Source: Ligustrum vulgare
Lineage: Eukaryota > Streptophyta > Magnoliopsida > Lamiales > Oleaceae
DNA: 64,000 nucleotides
Assembly: GCA_963555705.1 (NCBI GenBank)
Contig: OY743179.1
Location: 24,002,692-24,066,691, forward strand
Direction: 5' to 3'
Both the position numbers and the translations under genes were made by a program. Positions 20,007 through 31,963 of the stretch are shown here, in pieces (the first letter of the stretch is position 1; each line of letters opens with the position of its first letter). The notes under the pieces are model-generated. The model saw nothing but the letters and a program-made list of their open reading frames with translations. It was not told the origin of the DNA and searched no databases.

Positions 20007-22101
20007 AATGGATATGCACGACTACCTCAACTCCGCTGCTACTGACGGGGCATCTCCGGTAAGAAGCTTTCTTCCTATAGTTTAGAGTTTCGTTCTTTAT
20101 TTCGTCTGCCCACTGCTGAATAACGAACTTGGGAAATTTCCAGGATTCTTTCTCCACTCCACCGGAATTTTACATGTCTAAGAGTAAGGGCAAGAACAAG
20201 GCTGCCTTTGGTAGGAAGAACACAAACTGGGGCAGGCATGAACACACCATCTTCATCCGCTTCTATGAAGAGGCTATCGTCGGTGGTCACCGGGAAGGAA
20301 AATGCTTCACTGCTGCTGGATGAGAGCTAATCGTCGGGTGGTTAAAGGAACGCACCGTCTAGGAACGGAGTCAGCATGCTCTACTTAACCATTGGAAGGC
20401 CATTCGTAAGGACCACATCCACCTCTTCGAGCTCCTTAACTGCAGCGGCGTAACATACGACCAGAACCGCAACACTGTGGTCGCCCCGACTACTGGTGGG
20501 AGTCTAAAATCCGGGTACCTCACCAACTGAAATTATTTTATTTGTAAACCGGTGTCTATTATTTTTCAAATTCTCTTCTTTTTTCAACCCCGTAAATGCA
20601 TTAAGTTCGATTTGTAAGAAAATTATTAGTTTCGAAATATTGGTGAATTGTTAATGGTGAAGTGAACATAATGTGTTGGTGCACTATTTCGTGTCGTGAG
20701 CACTTACATTTTCGTCACCCATGTTCTGTCGAATTTTAGGAAAGTGGAGTTTCGTTCAATCAGTTGAACGATAAAATATTTAGCATTTCAACTTTTGCAT
20801 TATTTTTTCATTTGTATCGTGGTTGTGTGATCTTGAAATCTTATCTCTTTTGGCCTGCGACAAATTCATGTTCTCTGGCGATTATAGCATGCCTTCGAAT
20901 TTGCACATTCAAGCTAACTTTGGGGATGTTACTACTGCCAAAGTTTGGGCATAATCATGATGAAGCTTTGGTTGGACTCTGTTAAATAATTGCAACCTTT
21001 GTCTCTATTTCCACCATATAGACCATTTTTTTTTTGTGAAGACCATATAAACTTTTTTTATTTGAAAACGTGCACGTGAAATTTTTCCAAAAAATCAGAG
21101 ATAAATGTCAACTTGAAGTTATTGTTTTAAAAAACATTAGTCCTGTGTATTTATGTAAGCATGCAAGTGAATAATCGAAGGAATTAAGGTTAGTTGAACC
21201 CACATACATTCCCAACAGTTTCTATGACAATTATAGAGCTTTAACTCATTATCTAGCGTGTAAGGAAAGTAGATTACATATGGAGCGAGCCTTGGGATGC
21301 AATTGGATTTTTTTTTTAATACAAACAAAAAAACAGAAGAAAAAAAACTATGCATAGCATCTGGATTGGGAATCATTTTTCGTGAGATATGGTGTTATAA
21401 GGATGTGTATGTAATCATTTTTGCTCATCAATCTCTTAAGTACTAGGAGTACTCATAATAATAAGGAAGCAAGTTTTAATTTGTATACATCCATTACTTA
21501 GCCCCGTCCACTTACTAAACAAGAAAAAAACATTTGTAGAGCTCTAGAAAAAAGATGAGAAACCAATTTATGCTGGCCATATTAGGTTTTTACCAGTGAA
21601 GATATTATGCTAGACAAATACTATGATTTGCTGGTTTAATTAGTTTGTTGAACTATCTGCAGATCCGTCCAGCTTACAAAAAGTTCAGGAGTATGGATTG
21701 CAAAGAGATTTACGAGGACTACACACGCTTGTTCGGGGACACGTACAATTTGGACAAGTTCACCTTAACACCAGCAAAAATGGATGAAATGGTGGTTTTC
21801 TATCCTCGGACTATGGCAGAGCAGGACCGTCGAACGATACTATTCCAGTTTCTGCTGAGATGAGTGATGAAAGCGATGGTGGGGATGTTAACGAGAAAGG
21901 ATCAGCCATGGATTTCTCACAACCTCGAAGTGGTGATAAACATAAAGGTAGTACCAGCGGGGGCAAGCAAAAGAAGAAGTCTGGACGGGAGTCACTTTCT
22001 GTGTCAGCCCACAAGCTAGCCAGTCTAGGGGAGGACCTTGGAGCTGAGCTCGCACGTGCACATGAAATAAGTCCAAGCTGCGCAACGTATCAAGGAACTT
22101 A
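20007..22101 (+). pseudogene. PIF/Harbinger Myb/SANT-like DNA-binding protein, degenerate
   Basis: Exon pieces: 20007-20057 (short N-terminus up to a GT donor) and about 20142-20500. The second encodes RKNTNWGRHEHTIFIRFYEEAI, then ELIVGWLKERT and LLNHWKAIRKDHIHLFELL. This is the trihelix-like Myb/SANT fold that accompanies plant Harbinger transposases and binds element ends. An in-frame TGA at 20321-20323 falls where tryptophan is expected, and a TAG follows near 20359. After a long intron, a piece starting near 21662 (RPAYKKFRSMDCKEIYEDYTRLFGDTYN) and, after a frameshift near 21820, a charged tail (SDESDGGDVNEK to about 22101) complete the usual layout. Confidence 0.75.
20501..21660 (+). other. 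Presumed intron of the Harbinger Myb/SANT relic
   Basis: No coding signal. Ends in a CTGCAG-type acceptor before the exon near 21662. The ORF at 20764-20985 shows no recognisable content. Confidence 0.5.
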
Positions 22102-22852
22102 AGGCTTCTAGTTTACTTCAGCCAAAAACAAGGATGTCCAATTTTATCCTTAGTTTTTTAACCGTGAAGGTTATACTGCTTGCGAGACTGTCGATGAGAA
22201 ATGAGACTGGTTGTTTTATAACTTTGAGGAATAAATCGCTTCCAAAAAATGAAGACTACTTTCGGTTTGTGAGTTCGGATGCCCTACTCATGCTAGTACT
22301 TGATGTTTATTTTTACATTTTCCCTTGCTCATCAACTTCTGTTTAGATTTGTTTGATTATGCTTCTACGTGTAAGGAAAATGTGAGATGGGCACCATTTA
22401 GCAATGTTTTGTGCATGTGCAAACTGTGACTAAGTTGTGGTGTGTAACGAATTTATCCTAGACTTATTCAGCTCCTATTTGGCATCTTCTGTCCTGAACA
22501 GCAATTTGATATCCATTTGTGGTGTGTGAAATCTATACCTTTTGTCCTATAACACTCACCATTTTCAATAAAGGCATGGTGCAACATTTGGCCACTGTCA
22601 CTAGTGGTTAATTATTCTATGTATATAATTTCTTATCATGTACGTATGAATTGGCCATAAATGAATGCAATTGGGATCAGTCCTTCAACCAAACTCATAG
22701 ACCTACAAAAAAATAAAAATAAACCACTCCACCTCCCATACTACAATTGAAGTCTATACGGGTTGCGTTCCATGCCGTGGTGTTTGCAAATAGATACCAT
22801 CACCAAGTAAGTAGCGAGGATTCTTCAAACACTCCACAAAATTTGGAACATT
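22102..22852. other. Spacer between the two Harbinger genes
   Basis: 750 bp of ordinary AT-rich DNA; nothing recognised. Confidence 0.5.
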
Positions 22853-23437
22853 ATGGCATTCCCTTCAAATCTTGGGCATGTCGACTTTACTTCAATTCTT
22901 GACCGGCATTCAGACAATGAACTTGACGACAATGAGTGCATAGACATGTTGGAGTAGGACACGATAGTGTGGCTCCAGTATTGTAATATGCTCGGAAGTG
23001 CTATGCTTGACTACTTAGCACGTCTTGGGAAACCACAACCCCCACGTCTCCCAAACATCCGTAATGGTCACATATTCATGTTAGACAGTCTCGAACAGCC
23101 ATCAGGTCAAATATGCTTCCAAGAATTTAGTATGTATCCGCCAATGTTCACGCATTTTTCGCACATCCTACATAACGACTATGGATTGACCACTGAGAAC
23201 AACGTTGACGTATACGAGTAGGTTGCAATGTTCTTGAGCATTCTAGCACATGGTAAGGGTTACAGACAAATCCAGACACGATTTGGGTACTCACTGTACA
23301 CCATAGGTCCATATTTTAGGAAAGTGTTGGCTGTTGTACGGCTCGGTGGGAACGTAATTAAACCAGATCCGAACTACAATCGAAGTCCAATTCACCACAG
23401 ACCAGATCCTGCCAAACATTGTATGTTCAAGGTATGA
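22853..23437 (+). pseudogene. PIF/Harbinger nuclease (HARBI1-like), N-terminal fragment
   Basis: The ATG at 22853 starts MAFPSNLGHVDF, and a TAG follows DMLE near 22955. The frame then continues with MLDYLARLGK, a helix-turn-helix segment (LSILAHGKGYRQIQTRFGYSLYTIGPYFRKVL) and DPAKHCMFK, ending at a possible GT donor. Plant Harbinger nucleases have this order before the DDE catalytic half. That half is missing: repetitive LTR sequence starts 30 bp later, and I see no continuation beyond 29872. The start may also be truncated. Confidence 0.78.
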
Positions 23438-23464
23438 CTGATATTTTTAGCATTTCGAAATGGG

Positions 23465-24805
23465 AGGGAGGGAGAGAGAGAGAGAGAGGAATTTGTTTTT
23501 ATATTTGATTTTCTGAAATTGCTTTTAAGTCCCTGCTTAATTTGAAATGTTTTAAGTTAGTCCCCTGGTTTTCAAGTCCTTATTAAAGCCCCTTAGTTTC
23601 AAAGTATTTGTTTCAGCCTTTATTTTAAAAGAGTTTTTACTAATTAGCCATCATATTTTCAAAGCTTTTTAATTCAGTCTCAAGTTTTAAAATATTATAA
23701 TTCAGTCTCTTTAGTTTTTTAAAAGTATTATTTCGATCCTTTAATTTTTTGTAATATTTTATTAAGCTCTTAAGCTTTGCAAATAATTTATCTTAGCCCC
23801 AACTATTTCGAAAATAAAAATAATTAGTCCCCAATATATTTAAAATATATGAGTTAGCCCAATAGTTTTCAAAATCTTTTATTTTAGTATCAACTCATTT
23901 CCAATCCCAACTATGTTTGATTTTAATTTTAATCCCTAAACTTTTATTTCTTCTTTTAAAACTCTTTCAATTGAAACGTTTGATTTTCAAATACCACTTT
24001 AAGGTTTATTTATTATTTTCTAGACGAGGCGCTTGGACATTTAGAAGAGCAACGTGATTTTCTCGCTCAACTTTCAAACACCTGATTTAAGGTAGACTCG
24101 TGCCACTAATTTATTTAAATTATAATTGCATGTTTTATGTGAAATTATGTGATTTACATGCTTTGATGCATGAGATGAGACAAGAATATCTCTTATGAGA
24201 TAAGATGAGAAATGATGATGTTATGCATAACTTATGTGCCTTAAGTGCACGAGACGAGACTACACGCACCCTATGTTCTTAACAGCCTTGATTTTGAAAA
24301 TAAAATAGCCCAAGAATATGATGATGATGTCACTGTATGATTGCATAATTACGTGTTCAATTATTCTATAAATTAATTATTGGCGATGAGTCTACTGAGT
24401 ATTTTTCGTAATACTCATTCCATTATTTTAATAGCTTTTGCAGATTTTGGAGATGGCGGCGAATGAAATGACAGCGGTGGCAAATCAAAAATAATGTTAA
24501 TTTTTATTTTAAATCAAGTTTCATAAATGTCGTCAATTTATATTATTTATCTTTACTTTACTTTAAAACTTAAGATTTAATTTTTATGAATTGTTTTAAT
24601 TAAATTGATTAAAATTTAGTTTCCGCTTTAGCTTTTAAATAATAATTGTGATGTTTACAAAAATTCAGTTATTTTCTGCAAAATGTTATTTCAAGTGTTT
24701 CACATAATAAATATGATGTTTGAAATTTTTAATTATTTTCGCAATAAAATCAGATTTAAAGGACGACGTGACGTCCCGGGCTCCTCGAAAATTCGGGACG
24801 TTACA
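23465..24805 (+). repeat. Left LTR, 5'-truncated
   Basis: Homology to 28539-29872 starts in the (GA)n tract and runs to TTCGGGACGTTACA. It holds the TTAGTCCC-type periodic repeat at about 23520-23900. Its first ~1.6 kb is missing. Confidence 0.9.
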
Positions 24806-24808
24806 GCG

Positions 24809-24820
24809 TGGTATCAGAGC
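24809..24820 (+). other. Primer binding site of the gypsy element
   Basis: TGGTATCAGAGC, a perfect initiator tRNA-Met match, three bases after the LTR end. Confidence 0.92.
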
Positions 24821-26600
24821 GGGTCGACATTTCTATAGACTTGCAAATTTTGAAAAGTGATTTTTCTAAAATAATAATAAATAATGTTTTGACGACTTTT
24901 GCCACTGCCATCGTTCGCTCCGCCAACTCCGAAGGTAAATGATTTTATCATGAAGTTTATGTTATGATGATTTCGGATACATGAGAAATGAAGTATTTTG
25001 AGAATTTGATGAGAAAGAATGAGAAATGTTTGTATCCGAAATAAGAAAGAAAGAAAAACGAGTTTGAGCATAAATTGAAAGAGTTTTCAAAATATTTTTA
25101 CGTCCTCGTAATTTTAACTGAGAAAAATGGATAAACCCCGCCTAATTGGACTTTGCATAATTGGTTTAGGACATGACACATTTCACAAGAAGTCAACAGA
25201 GGAATTTAGATCTAGGATATGCTAGATATTTATTGTATAGGAGGCTCCTATCAAAAGGATATCAGACTATGTACGTAGATATTACATCAGACAAAAATGG
25301 TTACTTTATATTTGTCATGATTGATGATTATAACTCTGATTTTTTTTATTTATGGGAAAATAGTGATTTAATTGGAATTTGGAGACTAGATCATGTTCTA
25401 TTTCATGATTGAATTTTGGAATTAGATATGAAGTTGAAGCTTATAGTAGCAAGAAGAAAGAATTGAATTTTTGGTTTTTGATAATATAGTGATGCTTAGA
25501 CTTATTATTGGGTTACGTTTTGTCTTCTTGCTTAAGCATTTGATTGAGATTTGGATAAAAAGATTTAAAGTTTTTATTTGGCCAAGTGTATCTCTATAGG
25601 GAGTAACTATACTACTTAACAAGTTGGTAATAAAGAATAAATATCCACCGACAATATTTATAAATTTGATTAACCGAGTTTTCCAACATTATTTGGACAT
25701 GTTTTGTTTTCATTGTATTCATGGATGATATTTTGGTTTATCCTAGAGATAGTAAACAATATGACGAACATTTGAGGATTTTGTTGGAGACACTTCGAGA
25801 TTTTGAAAAGGAAATTTTGGTTGACCCATGAACAATGAGGAAATATTATTTTTCAAGTATAAATGGTTGAGAGTTATTGGTTGTTTATTCACAATGTGGC
25901 TTATGCAAACATGTTTACTACAAGAGTGATATCTTGAACAGAGTATCGTTTTGGAGTTAAAGTTTTGATAATTTTGGAGATTGTTATTTATAAACATCCT
26001 GATTGGTGAAGTGTGCAATCGATTAAGTATCAATGTATATGTGGAGTTATATGATCGTTTGATGTATACATAGGAAATACCAAGTTATTTATTGCAGGAA
26101 ATGTTGTGCATTCGGGAGCAGAATCTTAGTTACTTGGGAGCAAATTGTTTATTAATATTATTTGAATTTTGTGATACGTTTTGGTGACGTATATAGGAAG
26201 ATGTTAGAGATCAAGATGGTGCATAAATGTACTACATGAATAGATTACCACATATGATAAGCTGATGATATTATGCTGATTTGTGGGTAACATGTTATTA
26301 GGTATAATACACGGAAGAATGTTCATATGATTTCTAATGTTACAATTGATTTTGGTTATTGGAGGTTTGAGAAGAATGAGGATAGAATTCATAATTATTA
26401 ATTATTATGGTGTGATATGATTTCTTAAAGAAATAGTAGAGATTAATAAAGAGGTTTCTCTAGTCAAAGTCTAGTGGGGGTAGACATGGTAGAGGTGAGG
26501 CTACCCGAGGAAAAGAAAGAAGTCTGGCTTAATACCCAGATATATTTAGATCAAGAAAGTTTAAAATTTCGAGAACGAAATTATTTTAAGTGGAGAAGGT
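24821..26600 (+). pseudogene. Decayed gag-pol interior with a reverse transcriptase fragment
   Basis: At 25719-25812 the frame reads FMDDILVYPRDSKQ, then DEHLRILLETLRDFEKE: the polymerase active-site motif (normally YVDDIL or FMDDIL) and the segment after it, as in chromovirus-type gypsy RT. It is short and surrounded by stops. The rest of the interior, including the ORF at 25173-25412, is too degraded to assign. The interior is about a third of the length an intact gag-pol needs. Confidence 0.7.
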
Positions 26601-26960
26601 TGTAACGATCGAGAAATTTTCAAACTTAAAAGACTTGTTTTACCAAACTTGTCACTACGACTCTCCAACCTTAAAAATCATTATTTTCAAAAAACTAGCG
26701 CTCTCGTCTAGTCATATTAGTTATTTTAAGATTTTAAGAAAAGAAATTTAGATTCGTTTAAATCTTTAAAGTCCAAATTTCGATTTTAAATTGTTCCATT
26801 TTCATTATTTATTTTTAAAGTCCAATGGAGTAGGCATGGTAGAGATGAAACTACCTGAGAAAAGAAAGAAGAAATTTTGAAGTACCCAAGTATTTTAGAT
26901 CAAGAAAGTTTAAATTTCGAGGACGAAATTATTTTAAGGAGGTAGGGTTGTAGCGATCGA
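26460..26960 (+). repeat. Duplicated 3' tail and LTR start
   Basis: A GAAAGTTTAAAATTTCGAG / GAACGAAATTATTTTAAG tail and an LTR-like start TGTAACGATCGAG occur at about 26460-26620. The same arrangement recurs at about 26815-26965, ending in TGTAGCGATCGAG at 26949. The stretch 26601-26948 is thus a 348-bp LTR stub and a second tail before the full LTR. Confidence 0.8.
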
Positions 26961-29872
26961 GAATTTTCGTAAATTAAATAAATATTATTTATCTTTAAAA
27001 AACGTGTTGCTACGACTTTGGAATTTTTTTTTTTTTAAAATTCGTATGTGTCTAGCCATTTTAAGTGAAATTAAATCATTTAAAATCTTAGTCTAATTCT
27101 GATTTTAATTTAAAATATCCCAATGTCATTATCTATTTTATGTTCTAACTTCCAATTCTAGCTAAATCTTAAATTTTAAATTATTTTAAAAATCTCAAAT
27201 TATTTCCTAGTTCAAATTTTCAAATTCTAATGTCTTGTCCAATTTAAACTTATTTAATTTCTCTTTAATCCCAATTTAGAAACGACCATTCACATAACCA
27301 TCTATTCCCCACATTTCTTTTTCCTCTTTACAACAAATTCTTATTTTCCAAAATTTTACCTCCCCACACGTCCATACCATTTCTACAATCCTTAACTCTC
27401 TCCCTCAACTCCCTCAATCAAATTCCATTGTTGCATGTTTCCTATAATTTTTCCCAATTTTATGATTTCTCAATTTAAGTCAATCAAATTCAATATTTCT
27501 CTCCTACTCAAATTGTGTCCCCCCTTACATAACTAATTTGCAAAACTCATTCAAATTGACAACTCCATTCAATCACATTTCTTAACAAACTCTATATTTC
27601 CCATGATCACTCCGTAAGCCCAATTATTACTACAATCTTCCACTCCACATTTTCTTTTTTTTCTTCCTATAAATTTTCCTCTTCCAAGTATCAAACTCTA
27701 CACATTCATGAATGATTGTTAATTCCCAAAAATTCCTCCCTAACTTCCATTTTTCATATTAAGCACATTTTTCTTCCCCATCATCTTTCCTCAATCCATG
27801 TCATCTCCCCTTGTATAATTGAATCAATTGTTCAAATTTTCCCCTGAATCCCTACCAATTATTGATTTAATTAGCTTACCAAAAACTGTATAAAAACCAG
27901 CCTATAACTTACTATTCACACCACCGCAACCTGCAATGAGAACTTACAGCACAACCCACACAATCGGTATACACTGAAACTCCACCACATGAACCAGCAC
28001 CACTGCAATATGTAGCCAACTCCAAACCCAAATCAAACAATTACAAACCAAACTCCAAAATTCTCCAACCAAATGAACAAATCACCAATGCCCCTTGACC
28101 CCCCAAACCACCACCGGAGCCTCCATCATCATCGGAACACCATCACCCTCGAAACCACTCGCCACCTCCACTCACAACCTCTGTCCCAACGCCACCGCCA
28201 CCAACACACGAAATCAACCACTGCCAAACTCCAATACCGCGGCAATCCACATCAATCACACCCAAAACAACAAAAAACCCGAGATTTAACAAAAACCCAA
28301 TACTTACCTTAATCGCTGGCCACCAATGCCGCCGGAACCCAGCCTCGATCTCATTGACTTCCATACCAAACCACCACAATATTTTCTCACTTCTCGCGTA
28401 CCAACAACCCACCGTCTCCGCCAAGTGATGGCGGCGCTACCACCGCCATAGCGCCGGCAGCAGCGCAGCAGAAGGGCGAAGCCCACCGCCCCTCGCCGTC
28501 ACACGTCTCCCTCTCTTACTCTCTGGTCAACTGGAAATGAGGAGGGAGAGAGAGAGAGGAATTTGTTTTTATATTTGATTTTCTGAAATTGCTTTTAAGT
28601 CCCTGCTTAATTTGAAATGTTTTAAGTCAGTCCCCTGGTTTTCAAGTCCTTATTAAAGCCCCTTAGTTTCAAAGTATTTGTTTCAACCCTTATTTTAAAA
28701 GAGTTTTTATTAATTAACCCTCATGTTTCCAAAGTATTTTAATTCAGTCTCAAGTTTTAAAATATTTTAATTCAGCCCCTTTAGTTTTTTAAAAGTATTA
28801 TTTCGATCCCTTAATTTTTGTAATATTTTATTCAGCTCTTAAGCTTTGCAAATAATTTATCTTAGCCCCAACTATTTCGAAAATGAAAATAATTAGGCCC
28901 CAATATATTTAAAAAATATGAGTTAGCCCAATAGTTTTCAAAATATTTTATTTTAGTATCAACTCATTTCCAATCCCAACTATGTTTGATTTTAATTTTA
29001 ATCCCTAAACTTTTGTTTCTTCTTTTAAAACTCTTTCAATTGAAATGTTTGATTTTCAAATACCACTTTAAGGTTTATTTATTATTGGCTAGACGAGGCG
29101 CTTGGACATTTAGAAGAATAACGTGATTTTGTCGCTCAACTTTCAAACACCTGATTTAAGGTGACTCTCCCCCACTAATTTATTTAAATTATATTTGCAT
29201 GTTTTATGTGAAATTACGTGATTTACATGCTTTAATGCATGAGACGAGACAAAAATATCTCTTATGAGATAAGATGAGAAATGAAGATGTTATGCATAAC
29301 TTATGTGCCTTAAGTACACAAGATGAGACTACCCGCACCCTATGTTCTTAACATCCTTGATTTTGAAAATAAAATAGCCCAAGAATATGATGATGATGTC
29401 ACTGTACGATTGTATAATTACGTGTTCAATTATTCTGTAAATTAATTATTGGCAATGAGTCTACTGAGTATTTTTCGAAATACTCATTCCATTATTTTAA
29501 TAGTTTTTGCAGATTTTGGAGATGGCGGGGAATGAAATGACAGCGGTGGCAAATCAAAAATAATGTTAATTTTTCTTTTAAGTCAAGTTTCATAAATGTC
29601 GTCAATTTAATTATTTATCGTTACTTTACTTTAAAACTTAAGATTTAATTTTTATGAATTGCTTAAATTAAATTGATTAAAATTTAGTTTTTGCTTTAGC
29701 TTTTAAATAATAATTGTGATGTTTAAAAAATTCAATTATTTTCCGCAAAATGTTGTTTCAAATGTTTCACATAATAAATATGATATTTGAAATTTTTAAT
29801 TATTTTCGCAATAAAATCAGATTTAAAGGACGACGTGACATCCCGGGCTCCACGGAAATTCGGGGCGTTACA
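26949..29872 (+). repeat. Right LTR (2.9 kb)
   Basis: Starts TGTAGCGATC and ends GGGGCGTTACA. It includes a pyrimidine- and CA-rich middle (27280-28500) whose ORFs on both strands (for example 28073-28312 and 28143-28424) are low-complexity and not credible genes. It resembles the solo LTR at 49744-52603. Confidence 0.88.
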
Positions 29873-31499
29873 CTTTTGCCAATAATTTAATGTAAATTAG
29901 TTTGTGGGTCCCACAATCAAAGTAAAATTTTTACCCATTTGTAAAACTTTTCCGGGAGCAAATAGCCTCGAGTTTGATAACACTTTCTATTTTTATTTTT
30001 GATAGAATTTAATGACCTAATAGTTAAAATCTGTAATATATATTTTACAAATTGAACCAATGAGTTTATCTGAACCTAAAGTTGTAGAAATTAAAAGGAT
30101 GGTTTAATTTACTTAGAAAGATCATCTATCCATTATTTCTTTCGACTTGATAAGAAAAAACTCGAAATTAATTATTTTGATCAAATTGAATTTAGGTAAG
30201 AAAGGACTTTAGGGCTTAAATGAGATAAATTAAAAAGATTAGATATCCGAAAAATCAAAATTACAATTAATTTTTTTTACCTTTACTATTTGAGTTAATT
30301 TTACAAATGATATGTTTAGAATTTGCTCCAATTTGTTAGTTCATATTAAACTTTTCGTTGAGATCTTGGATTTGACACATAACATATTTTTCGGCTTCAA
30401 TATAATACAATAATTATCAAAAGAATAAGAACAATCTATAATTTTACTTTTTATAGATTTTTTGTCACAAATCCATAAATCATTTATTACGGGTTGCATT
30501 AATTGAACTCTCCTAATTCGATTACTAAAATAAATTGATAAAATAAAGGGATTTTCTAAAATGGAAGGTAAAAATAGACGGTAAAATGTGTGCGGATATA
30601 TATATATATATATATATTAATTTATTATCATTATTCATATTTAAAATTGAATTGATTACAAAGAATGTACATTACACATACCTTAATTTTTTTTTTAAAA
30701 TTTCTTTTACAGTTTGTATGCTTACAATTCTAGAAATTTATTTAAATATCGTAATTTGAATTGATTTAAAACTTAAAATGGAAAATAAAAATTACATTCA
30801 AATATAATTTGTAACAAGTAAAAAAAAAATAGATATATATGTGATATACGTTCAGGATTTTATTCAAAGAAAAAGATCAAAATCAAACAGTTAAATTCCG
30901 TATAAACCGGTCTACAAAGTGAAATCACCACAAAGAGAGAATTTTAAAAAATTAAAAAATTATAGATACGAACTATCAAAATAATCAAAACTTATTCAAT
31001 AATTTCCAATACAATGTGACTTTTCATTTTCCATTGAGCAGTCAAAGTATTATGTTGTCGAAAAAAACTATTTTTATACATTTTAAATAAATGTATTTCA
31101 CCACAGCCTATTTTGAAATATTATGAGTTTGCTAACATGTCTTTATTTTTATTTTGATAAAAATTAGTTAACCTAATTGTTAAAGTCAATAATATGTATT
31201 TTACATATTTTTATTATTTAAACCTAGAGTATTAAACATAATTAAATGAACAAAATGAATGAATGAATAAATAAATAAATAAAACTAATTAAATAAATAA
31301 ATAAACAAAATGAGTAAATAAATTAATAAATGCACAAAATGAGTAATATGGACGTCAATTCGAATTGAAATTAATTATTTATGACCAAATTAAATTAAAT
31401 TAATAAATTATAAATATCATTACATAAATAAAACAATTTTGAAATAGTGTGACATGTGAAAAAATTAAAATGTACAAAATAAGACTTTTACATTTAATC
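29873..31499. other. AT-rich intergenic DNA
   Basis: No gene seen. Contains a (TA)n at about 30596-30618. A stretch at 30960-31140 is related to 19600-19770. Confidence 0.5.
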
Positions 31500-31718
31500 T
31501 TTTATGTGATTTCAGAAAATATGATTTTAATATTAAATATAACAAATGATTTGATCATTAATAATTAAAACATAATTTTATATTAATGGCTACACATAAC
31601 ATTTATAATATTATGAGCAATAAATAAATAAATAATAATTAAATCATAATTTCAATACTGTTAACTAAAAATATTAATTGAGCGCGCGCGCGCGCGCATG
31701 CACACACACGCACACACA

Positions 31719-31765
<47 letters not shown>

Positions 31766-31963
31766 CAATTTTAATTTTATTATAAATGCATTCACATTAA
31801 TCCAGATTTTGCATTCACATTTGACATAAACCCACTCTGCATTCACACTAATTCACTTTGCATTCACACTGTTTAATTTTATGAGAACTTACTATTTATA
31901 GAAACTGAAAATTGGCGGGAAATTGGTTTTAGAAACTACTCAATCGTTATATATTACTAGTGT
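31500..31963. repeat. First copy of a dispersed AT-rich repeat
   Basis: Aligns with 33755-34300 in the same orientation. Shared blocks include TTAATAATTAAAAC, TCCAGATTTTGCATTCACAT, CTTTGCATTCACACT and CTTACTATTTATAGAAA. Ends near ACTAGT. Includes the alternating tract at 31682-31761. Confidence 0.75.
31682..31761. repeat. Compound (GC)n-(CA)n-(TA)n tract, 80 bp of alternating purine-pyrimidine
   Basis: GC dinucleotides, then two CA blocks separated by CG, then a TA run, with no break in purine/pyrimidine alternation. A minus-strand ORF across it (31661-31846) is a translated microsatellite. Confidence 0.93.

Larger units (their letters stand above)
23465..29872 (+). mobile_element. Degenerate Ty3/gypsy retrotransposon with 5'-truncated left LTR
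   Basis: The left LTR piece (23465-24805) matches the last 1.34 kb of the right LTR (26949-29872). A primer site follows the left LTR. The 1.8-kb interior is decayed and deleted, with one readable RT fragment. A duplicated 3' tail precedes the right LTR. The same LTR family supplies the solo LTR at 49744-52603. The left target flank was lost with the truncation. Confidence 0.85.

Noticed and set aside
28073..28486. Overlapping ORFs on both strands in the right gypsy LTR
   Set aside because: CA-rich low complexity, inside an LTR, with no counterpart frame kept in the solo LTR.
31661..31846. 61-residue minus-strand ORF
   Set aside because: It translates the GC/CA/TA microsatellite.
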